A DNA stretch of 25,888 nt from the IMG/VR virus record IMGVR_UViG_3300042898_001470, positions 1 through 25,888 of that record; one strand, written 5' to 3'. Source of the stretch: a virus. A program made the position numbers and the translations under genes. The notes below the pieces were generated by a model. The model was not told the origin of the DNA. It saw only the letters and a list, made by a program, of their open reading frames with translations, and ran no database searches. Positions 14,509 to 22,100 of the stretch are shown here, piece after piece (the stretch's first letter is position 1; each line of letters opens with the position of its first letter).

Positions 14509-15872
14509 GTATTGACAATTCCAATTATTTTTATTCCGGCCAGATTCGAAGATTTATCAATCAATTTATACGTATGGTATCTAACTTTGAAGTACAATTT
14601 GGCCAGAACAGCAATGGAGATTCTGTGCTGCAACGGGTACCTGTAATTTACGGTGATCAAAGTCGGCAAGCCGCACAAATCGTTCGTGGGAATAGTGCCA
14701 ATACACTGAATACTGTACCAGCCTTGGCTGTATATGTTAGTGCCCTGCAGTTTGACCGAGATCGCGTACAGGATCCCACTCTGATACAAAAAGTACATCT
14801 ACGTGAACGGCAATTTAATCATATTACTGGAACTTACACCCAAAACCAAGGCGAAGCATATACCGTAGAACGATTGATGCCGGTTCCCTACAAGCTGACA
14901 CTGAAGTTAGATATTTGGACCAGCAATACTGAACAAAAATTGCAATTAATCGAACAGCTCAGTCAATTATTCGATCCTGCTATGGAAATACAGAATACCG
15001 ACAATTATGTGGATTGGGGCAGCTTGAGTTATGCCCTGTTAACTGATATCACCTGGAGTAGTAGATCTGTCCCCACTGGATCGGATGAACCCATTGATAT
15101 TGCCACTATGTCTTTTGAACTACCCATCTGGATTAGCAGTAGTGCTAAAGTAAAAAAATTGGGAGTCATACAAACAGTAGTCAATAATCTAGACAGTATG
15201 GATGGTCTGGAAATATTTGGCAGCCGATTATTAACACTTCTGGATTATGGAATATTTTTATCAAGAAACAACGGAACTTATATTCTAAATTTGCTCAAGA
15301 GTGGCGGAATCCGCAGTAACAATCGAACTGTTGTAATTGGCAGTAATTATAACTGGAAACAACTGCTGGATCAATATGGCAGAGTGGTGTCAGGATCCAG
15401 TCGTATTCGATTGAGGCAAGAAAACGGATCTGAAATTGTTGGTACTATTGCTGAACACCCAACCGATCCGTTTGTTTTGATCTACACACCATTTGAAGAT
15501 ACTTTACCAGCCAACACGTTGGATCCAATTGACGCTGTGATTGACCCATTGAATGTAAGTGTAGAAGGCTTTCTTTCAAACACCACTGCTGGAACTAGAT
15601 ACTTATTGACACAGGATATTGGTAGTGATAGCAATGATCAAGGTGCGTTGGGTTGGCGTGGACCAGACTTTTTGGACCTAATCGCACACGGTGGAGACAT
15701 CATTGAATTTAACGGTGATCATTGGGAAATATCTTTTGATAGTCAAACAGAAAGTTCTCTTCAATATTGTACCAATTTGATAACTGGCATACAATATAAG
15801 TGGTCCAATGGTGAATGGTTACAGAGTTTTGAGGGATCATACCCAGGCGGACAATGGGCTATAGCATTGTAG
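14505..15872 (+). CDS. gp15: Tail sheath stabiliser (T4 gp15-like) with C-terminal extension
   Basis: 455 aa (T4 gp15 is 272 aa). gp15 caps the head-proximal end of tail tube and sheath and joins the tail to the neck. The N-terminus FYSGQIRRFINQFIRMVSNF and the following RVPVIYGD align well by eye with T4 gp15 (FYNSSFRRYATLMGDLFSN, RVPITYA). Further marks are PYKLTLKLDIWTSNTEQKLQ and DNYVDWGSLSYALLTDITWS. The core ends near residue 230 (KKLGVIQTVVNNL). Residues 231-455 are an added region with GTRYLLTQDIG, DIIEFNGDHWEISFDSQ and GIQYKWSNGEWLQSFEG, repeating an NG..W hairpin style found elsewhere in this phage. It is translationally coupled to gp14. Confidence 0.88.
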   Translation: MSIDNSNYFYSGQIRRFINQFIRMVSNFEVQFGQNSNGDSVLQRVPVIYGDQSRQAAQIVRGNSANTLNTVPALAVYVSALQFDRDRVQDPTLIQKVHLRERQFNHITGTYTQNQGEAYTVERLMPVPYKLTLKLDIWTSNTEQKLQLIEQLSQLFDPAMEIQNTDNYVDWGSLSYALLTDITWSSRSVPTGSDEPIDIATMSFELPIWISSSAKVKKLGVIQTVVNNLDSMDGLEIFGSRLLTLLDYGIFLSRNNGTYILNLLKSGGIRSNNRTVVIGSNYNWKQLLDQYGRVVSGSSRIRLRQENGSEIVGTIAEHPTDPFVLIYTPFEDTLPANTLDPIDAVIDPLNVSVEGFLSNTTAGTRYLLTQDIGSDSNDQGALGWRGPDFLDLIAHGGDIIEFNGDHWEISFDSQTESSLQYCTNLITGIQYKWSNGEWLQSFEGSYPGGQWAIAL

Positions 15873-15879
15873 GATATCG

Positions 15880-16347
15880 ATGAGAGAGAAAAATTACCAT
15901 TCTGATGCCTTGGCTCGAACAAAATCGTCTCCATTAATCAGTGCTGGTGCCCTGATCTATTGCCCTTCCACTTACAGATATTTATTTTTATTACGTAACG
16001 GACATAGTCATGATGGCAGTTGGGGTCTGGCTGGTGGCAAGATAGACACTGGTGAGACTGTAATTGCTGGATTATTACGAGAGATTCAGGAAGAATTAAA
16101 CCTGGACGTCAGTGACAACAAAATTATCCCGGTGGAAAAGTTTACCAGTGAATCTGGTCATTTTGTCTATCATACCTTTGTTATTAGAGTTGACTCAGAG
16201 TTTGTTCCGGAACTAAATCACGAACATCGCGGCTACTGTTGGGTACCCTTAGATGATTATCCCAGGCCATTGCATCCTGGGGTCTGGCGTACTGTAAACT
16301 TTCAGAGTATTATGGAAAAGATCCGAACACTGGAAACTGTATTATAA
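15880..16347 (+). CDS. Nudix hydrolase
   Basis: 155 aa. Nudix enzymes hydrolyse nucleoside diphosphates linked to another group; the substrate here is not evident. The Nudix box runs from Gly53 to Leu75: GKIDTGE, then seven residues, then REIQEEL. The usual Gly near its end is Asn74, a tolerated change, while the metal-binding Glu residues (68, 71, 72) are present. Around it are the expected strand YRYLFLLRNG and the C-terminal CWVPLDDYPRPLHPG. AGGAT precedes ATG 15880, 7 bases after the gp15 stop, so it is the last gene of the late gp14 operon, an odd place for a metabolic enzyme. Its last 6 bases overlap the convergent DUF115-like gene. Confidence 0.88.
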   Translation: MREKNYHSDALARTKSSPLISAGALIYCPSTYRYLFLLRNGHSHDGSWGLAGGKIDTGETVIAGLLREIQEELNLDVSDNKIIPVEKFTSESGHFVYHTFVIRVDSEFVPELNHEHRGYCWVPLDDYPRPLHPGVWRTVNFQSIMEKIRTLETVL

Positions 16348-17091
16348 ATCAACTTCCACGACAAACTCACGCCAGCTGATTTGTCTCAGGTTCAATTGAT
16401 AGCGCCACTCCTCTGGCATCTGCCAGGCCGCTGTGGGCATGACTCTGACAAAGTCCACATCATTATAAGTATCCATCACCAACTTCAGGGACTTGATGTA
16501 GAAAGCTTCTGTACTGGGTGCGTCAATACCAGGGTAATTGGCTGTGCCGGCATAGGCATTGTAGAATGCTACGTCGTCGTTGCAATCACAATCGTATCCC
16601 AACAAGTAGATGGTCTTGTGGCCATCAAAACAGGCCAGATATGCAGCAATGGCGCCGGCGTCCCAGTGCGGGTTCTGTGGGGTCAAATAAAACTTACCAG
16701 GATAATCCAACACAGCATTCTGTGTGCTGTAGACAATTTCATCAGCACAGTAACCACTGTCGGCAATTTCTTCAATGATGCCAGGCCCGTTAGCCACTAG
16801 GAAGTCTGGGGTAAAATCACGGTACAGCGCATTACATCCGTAGGTCTGAACAGCGTTGGCTGCTAATAGCCCTGCTCGGTGGTTGGCTAACAAGTTGAAT
16901 AGATTTAAATCCAGCTCCAGTCTGCTGGTGCCGTTGCCAATTACCACAGCACGATTACTGATCTGCTCGTTGATGATGCTGTTGGGCACGTATTCTCTGG
17001 TTTCGTTCCAGGTGCTGCCCTGCCAGACCAGGTCTCTGACTACATCCTCACCCAGATAATCTTTACGGTATAATTTTTTTATGGTTTGCAT
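16342..17091 (-). CDS. DUF115/MptE-like Rossmann protein in fibre cluster
   Basis: 249 aa. The nucleotide-binding-like motif AVVIGNGTSRLELDLN (about 48-63), then QTYGCNALYRDFTPDFLVAN at 82-101, YLLGYDCD near 160 and a C-terminal FVRVMPTAAW resemble the DUF115/MptE-like and sialyltransferase-like Rossmann proteins in which a GxGxS loop opens the fold. Relatives occur in many environmental phages without proven function (recalled). It starts at ATG 17091, sharing one base with the TGA of the upstream fibre gene, so it is probably translated with the fibre. Placement suggests sugar or fibre modification, but this is inference and no catalytic residue can be confirmed. The 3' end overlaps the Nudix gene by 6 bases. 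Confidence 0.7.
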   Translation of the reverse strand: MQTIKKLYRKDYLGEDVVRDLVWQGSTWNETREYVPNSIINEQISNRAVVIGNGTSRLELDLNLFNLLANHRAGLLAANAVQTYGCNALYRDFTPDFLVANGPGIIEEIADSGYCADEIVYSTQNAVLDYPGKFYLTPQNPHWDAGAIAAYLACFDGHKTIYLLGYDCDCNDDVAFYNAYAGTANYPGIDAPSTEAFYIKSLKLVMDTYNDVDFVRVMPTAAWQMPEEWRYQLNLRQISWREFVVEVDL

Positions 17092-18302
17092 CAGAATCTT
17101 CCCACGACCACTTCAATGGTCTCGATAGTATTGGAATTTATTGTCGCCAGTGCTTTGCCTAGTACACACCCAGGAACATATTTTGTATTATCAATTCCCT
17201 GGGCTGTGCCTAAAGTGGTACTGGTCACCAGAACTTGCCCTTTAAATACTGGACCCTGAACCAGACAAGGTACTCTGCCAGTCAGTGCCACTGGTAGTCC
17301 TGGATTGGCTGCATTCATCAGGTAAGCTGGATCTGTAGATATAACTCCAGCTGCCCTGGGATCATGGCTGATGTCAGTTGTTGTAATTTCTTGTTCACCA
17401 CCAAATACCACCACAGTTCCAGGACCGTATAGATCATCTGCGGTATAATGTTCAGCCAAGTCGGCATATTGTGCTTGTATGGCTTTACCATACATATTAT
17501 TCCACCAGGCTGTTGGTGATCCCAGATTATATGTTAGATTGGCACTGGGTACTATGTTCCCCGTTGTAGTTATACCACCAGTTAGTGTCAATGCTCCGGC
17601 ACCAGTTAATTGGAAACAGTTGGCTGTTGCTGACCATCCGCCAATCCTAAACACGTTGTCAGTATCCAGGCCCATGTTAATAGCATATGCTGCTGGACGA
17701 TGGAATGATATCACTGCGGCATTTGTTGTATCTCCACGTATTGACAACGACCCACTATCATTGGATACTGCCGAAACACCACCGGTGTTGGTTTTGCCAG
17801 TAATAGTTCCACCGACAGTCATCGTTCCAGCAACACCTGCACCGCCCTTGACCACCAGGGCACCAGTGGTTGTGGTTGTTGATGTTGTAGTGGCATTAAT
17901 AACTAAATTACCAGCTGAAGATATTTTAACTCGTTCTCCATCCACACCAGAAAATACATATCCAGTATAAACGGTTTGATCACCATAAAAATATAACAAT
18001 CCGTCAGTGGTGCTTCTACCAATATTATAACCATATCCATTGGTGCTGTCAGAAATTCTAGTGTTGTATCCGTCTTGAGAAATTTGCAATTTGTGAGTCG
18101 GATTCGATGACCCAATGGCAACGCATCCAGTAAATTTGTTGGCTGTTCCTGCTGTAACAATATTTCCAGCAATGCCTGCACCGCCAGCCACAACCAATGC
18201 ACCAGTTGTTGTGCTGATACTGGTGGTTGTGCCAGTGATATTAGCCCAGGTATCTATTGTCAGATTACCATAAATTCGTGTTCCGGAGTTGAGTTTTGCC
18301 AT
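17091..18302 (-). CDS. Tail fibre with linker repeats and C-terminal chaperone-like domain
   Basis: 403 aa. The N-terminus (MAKLNSGTRIYGNLTID) is followed by two copies of the linker STTTGALVVxGGxGxAG at about residues 27-50 and 145-165, in a Thr/Gly-rich beta region that is probably trimeric. Residues about 245-403 form a separate domain: NLGSPTAWWNNMYGKAIQAQ, YADLAEHYTADDLYGPGTVV, AGVISTDPAYLMN, ALTGRVPCLVQGPVFKGQ, ending EVVVGRF. This domain is repeated at the end of the 305-aa fibre gene. Its YADLAE and GVIS..P layout reminds me of Peptidase_G2-type intramolecular chaperone domains that cleave themselves from fibres, but I cannot verify the catalytic residues. The start ATG 18302 lies only 7 bases from a late octamer and has no ribosome site. 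Confidence 0.85.
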   Translation of the reverse strand: MAKLNSGTRIYGNLTIDTWANITGTTTSISTTTGALVVAGGAGIAGNIVTAGTANKFTGCVAIGSSNPTHKLQISQDGYNTRISDSTNGYGYNIGRSTTDGLLYFYGDQTVYTGYVFSGVDGERVKISSAGNLVINATTTSTTTTTGALVVKGGAGVAGTMTVGGTITGKTNTGGVSAVSNDSGSLSIRGDTTNAAVISFHRPAAYAINMGLDTDNVFRIGGWSATANCFQLTGAGALTLTGGITTTGNIVPSANLTYNLGSPTAWWNNMYGKAIQAQYADLAEHYTADDLYGPGTVVVFGGEQEITTTDISHDPRAAGVISTDPAYLMNAANPGLPVALTGRVPCLVQGPVFKGQVLVTSTTLGTAQGIDNTKYVPGCVLGKALATINSNTIETIEVVVGRF

Positions 18303-18309
18303 AGTCTAG

Positions 18310-18317
18310 TATTTATG
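18310..18317 (-). promoter_or_regulatory. T4-like late promoter, nearly leaderless (CATAAATA)
   Basis: The minus strand reads CATAAATACTAGACT followed directly by ATG 18302. Only 7 bases separate the octamer from the start, so the mRNA would begin at or within a couple of bases of the start codon. The octamer sits in the 20-base gap between the lectin gene and this fibre gene. Confidence 0.7.
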
Positions 18318-18322
18318 GTAAG

Positions 18323-19198
18323 TTAAACGTTGTATCTACTACGCAGAGCGTTGAAATTTGTGGTGATTTCATCGGCTGTTAAAATGCGATTATACATTTT
18401 TACACCTTCAAAATACCCATTTCCATAATTTCCAGCAGTACTGTAGGTAGCACCAAGTCTGAATACTCCACTTCCGGCATAGGCAGATTGTGCCTGTTGT
18501 GGTGTGCCTGTTTGAGCCACTGCATTGAGATAGAAACCTTTGGTGTAGGGACTGCTGTGGTTGTAGGTGAATATCATATGATACCAGCGGCCTGTGCTGG
18601 TTGACACAGTAAAATCAGTGTCGTTGGCATACATACCAAATCGTATTGTGGTATCGGCAATGTACAAAATATGCAATCCAATATTAGAAGCAGTAGATCC
18701 TTGCCCAAATATAGCAAAACCATTTAATACACTTTGATTGACCCAGGCTTCAAGTGTAAAATTCTGTTGTAAATTCAATGATGCTGTTGTGGCAGTTTGA
18801 TTAGTTCCGTTGAATAAAAAAGTTCCGCCGCCCACAGTTGAACTAAAAGTAGGACTGTTGGTCAGTGTGCCTGTGTTGGATTGTCCGCTTAGGTCGGTCC
18901 AGGTACTGCCTGAGCCAGAGTAACTGGCGGTTTGAGCAGCATCCAACCAAAGTTGTAAACTGGTATCTACCACAGGTGCTCCGGTAAATTCATCAAATAT
19001 GTCTTTGACTTGTAATACACCCGTATTAACTTCTCTCTTGGCCACAGCACCACCTGAAATAGTTACTTCATCAAGTTCTCCAGCAAACACTGTGGTTGAT
19101 GCTGTGCGGAATTTTGCTGGGGCTATAGAGGTATTTTCGTCAAAGATACCGTTGACCAGGAGTGTTCCTGTTTTGGTGAGTCTTGTGGCTATTGGCAT
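18323..19198 (-). CDS. LamG/concanavalin-A-like lectin adhesin
   Basis: 291 aa. The first 75 residues hold a short duplicated unit, TGTLLVNGIFDEN and TGVLQVKDIFDEF, probably a virion attachment segment. From about residue 80 there is a LamG/Laminin_G_3-type jelly roll: LQLWLDAAQTASYSGSG at 81-97, WTDLSGQSNTGTL at 100-112, FLFNGTNQTATT, the hallmark FTLEAWVNQ at 147-155, RWYHMIFTYN, and near the end YFEGVKMYNRILTADEITTN. Such domains bind sugars or proteins, so this is a good candidate for a receptor-binding or virion-surface adhesin. The start overlaps the stop of the 1517-aa fibre gene as TAATG, indicating coupled synthesis. The fold call is strong; the ligand is unknown. Confidence 0.88.
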   Translation of the reverse strand: MPIATRLTKTGTLLVNGIFDENTSIAPAKFRTASTTVFAGELDEVTISGGAVAKREVNTGVLQVKDIFDEFTGAPVVDTSLQLWLDAAQTASYSGSGSTWTDLSGQSNTGTLTNSPTFSSTVGGGTFLFNGTNQTATTASLNLQQNFTLEAWVNQSVLNGFAIFGQGSTASNIGLHILYIADTTIRFGMYANDTDFTVSTSTGRWYHMIFTYNHSSPYTKGFYLNAVAQTGTPQQAQSAYAGSGVFRLGATYSTAGNYGNGYFEGVKMYNRILTADEITTNFNALRSRYNV

Positions 19199-22100
19199 TA
19201 TCCAAACACCGTATCAATGCTATTAGTGGTGCTGTTGAAATATGTATAAGCACTACTCACTGAGTTTGCACCCCATACAAACCCCATGCGGTTACCTACA
19301 TATACGTTACCGCCCACACCCAGCCCACCAGCACCAGAAACCACCACTGCGCCAGTCACATTACTAGACGATACTGTACCAGCAGTAGCCACCACGTTGC
19401 CGCTACCTGATATGTATATCAGACTGGCTGCACCAGCAAATGCACCTGCATTATTATACTGAATTTGCGTTGTACTGCCGCCAGGAGCAGTACTACCACC
19501 ACCCGTGCTGACCGCGGCATTGTTTGCTGACCAAAATAGTCCACTGACAGCACTGCCAGAACCAATGAATACGCCAGTGGCAAATACGTTGGCTGATGTA
19601 ACATTGCCAGCAATACCAGCACCACCTTTGACTACCAGAGCGCCAGTAGTAGTTGATGTGCTGGCAGTTGTAGCATTGATCACCACGTTGCCGCTTGACG
19701 CAAGACGCATGATTTCAGTGGTGCCAGAACCAATGGCTACCCCATACGTGGCACCCACGGGATTAAATTCAATGTATCCCTGTGGTGTTACGTCAATCAT
19801 TTGTTGTATTCTGGTATTGGCCGATGTCCAGTCCGCACCCTGTGCGTGTCTGTTGTTGAGTATTCTCAGATACGAACCGTTAGTATTGGTGGTATAAAAT
19901 TCTGCCAATGCTATTGAACTACCAACACCAGCATTTAAGTTGCCACCAAATACCAGCAAGTTGGCACGTGTCTGGTTCATGTTACCCACAGTCAGGTTAC
20001 CACCAAATACTCCCTGTCCTGCTACACCGACACCACCAGATACCAACAATGCGCCGGTTGTGGTGCTGGTTGACGACATGGTGTTGGCCACTGACAATTG
20101 CGATGCTGATCCAATTGTTAATATTTTGGTACCAGTGTCATTGAATAGGCCGCCCCGTGCCCTTAATGCTGCTTCAGTATATACCACACCACTGTTAAAA
20201 TATGCTCCGCCAGGAAAGTATATGTAGCTGGTGGCATTGATCCAGGGGTTGGCTGCGGTGAATACTATCTCTGGTGCTGCGCCAGTAAAATTAATTGCAT
20301 CACCAATTGTTACATTACCAGCAATGCCTGCACCACCTGCCACCACCAGGGCACCAGTTGTTGTACTGGTTGTTGCTGTAGTTCCTGCCAAAACTAAATT
20401 ACCAGTGCTGGGATTGAATACCAACCCAGCAGCAGTGAAGCCAGCAGTATTGCCCGTAGCAATGCCTGATAACACTGGATAATGTGTAGCGTTGGTTGTA
20501 GTAGCCGTTACACTTTCATATAAGCTGACATTGGCTGTTGAAACCGTACCGTTAGTAGTTCCCGTAAAGTTAATGTTACCACTACTAAAATTAGTAGCCA
20601 CTGCTGTAGTGGCCGCCAGACTGGCAATGGTACCTAACGCAGTGATTCCAGTTGCTGATGTAATGTTATTTTGTGCGCCAGAACTCAATGTTCCAGTTAA
20701 TACAGCACCTGAATTACCAATAGTGCCCGCGTTGACAGTTGTTGCTATCAGTGTACCGGTTAGTGTAGCACTTGCACCACTGAATACAGCACTGGCATTA
20801 CCAATGGTACCTGCATTGACTGTTGTTGCTGTTACTGTGGTGAATCTGCCAGTGGTGTGTGTTGTAGCACCAACAGTAACGTTGTTAATGCTACCACCGG
20901 TTATCACCGCATTGGCTGCACTAAACCCCGTAGTTGCTACCAATGTTCCTATGTTACCAAATGTGGCATTTTGTGTGACTACGTATTCTGTGGTCTCATA
21001 CGTAGTGTTATTGATGATATTTTGAGTACCGTTTACTGTCAAATTACCAGTGACGGTCAAATGCCCAGCGGCAGTTGTAACCACACTAGCGGTACCAAAT
21101 CCAGTCAATCCAGTCATCGTGGTAATACTGTTCTGTGCAGCAGTACTTACGGTACCAGTTAACGTTGCGCCTGAGTTACCAATAGTACCTGCGTTGATGG
21201 TACTGGCTATGATGGTACCTGAGCTGGTGATGGCTGCTGCTTGTGTGGCACCACCAACATATAAAGCACCAGCAATGCCGACTCCACCTGCCACCACCAG
21301 GGCACCGGTTGTGGTACTGGTACTTGTAGTTGTTGCTACCACCACTAAATTACTGTTGGTGTTTGTGCCTATTTTGGTATTAGCGTAAGCTTCAAATGCG
21401 CCTAAATTGGCCTGTGTGCTGACATTACCTAAGAAAAGCGTACCAATATTGGCATTTGTAGTATTCTGATATGCACCCAGGTTGGCCTGTATTGTACTAA
21501 TATTTGTAGTAGCTGTACCCAGGTTGGCATTGATAGTGTTGATTGATGTAGCCTGAGTGGCAGCATTACTGGTTAAAGTTGTAATATTTGTAGTAGCAGT
21601 ACCTAAATTGGCATTAATAGTGTTGATTGATGTAGCTTGTGTAGCAGCATTGGCTGTCCAGGCAGTTGTTATTGCACTGTCCTGTGTGTCAACATAACTC
21701 TTTAGTGAGGTGTTGGCTGTTACTATGGCAGCATTTGCTGCGTTGGTATTGGCCGTAATTGCTGTACTCAGGTTATTATTGATAGTACCAACAAAACTCA
21801 CCACCGCACTGTTAGCTGTAACTATGGCAGCATTGGCACCAGTAATCTGATTGGCTTGACCTGCTGCATTACTGAACAATGTGGTAATGTTGGTAGTGGC
21901 AGTGCCCAGGTTGGCATTAACAGTGTTCTGATATGAACCCAGGTTAGCATTGATGGTGTTGATTGATGTTGCCTGAACGGCGGCATTGCTAAACAAAGTT
22001 GTAATATTGGTAGTAGCTGTACCTAGATTGGCATCCAATGTGTTTAGTGCAGCGGCTTGTGTGGCAGCATTACTGGTTAGAGTGGTAATGTTGGTAGTGG

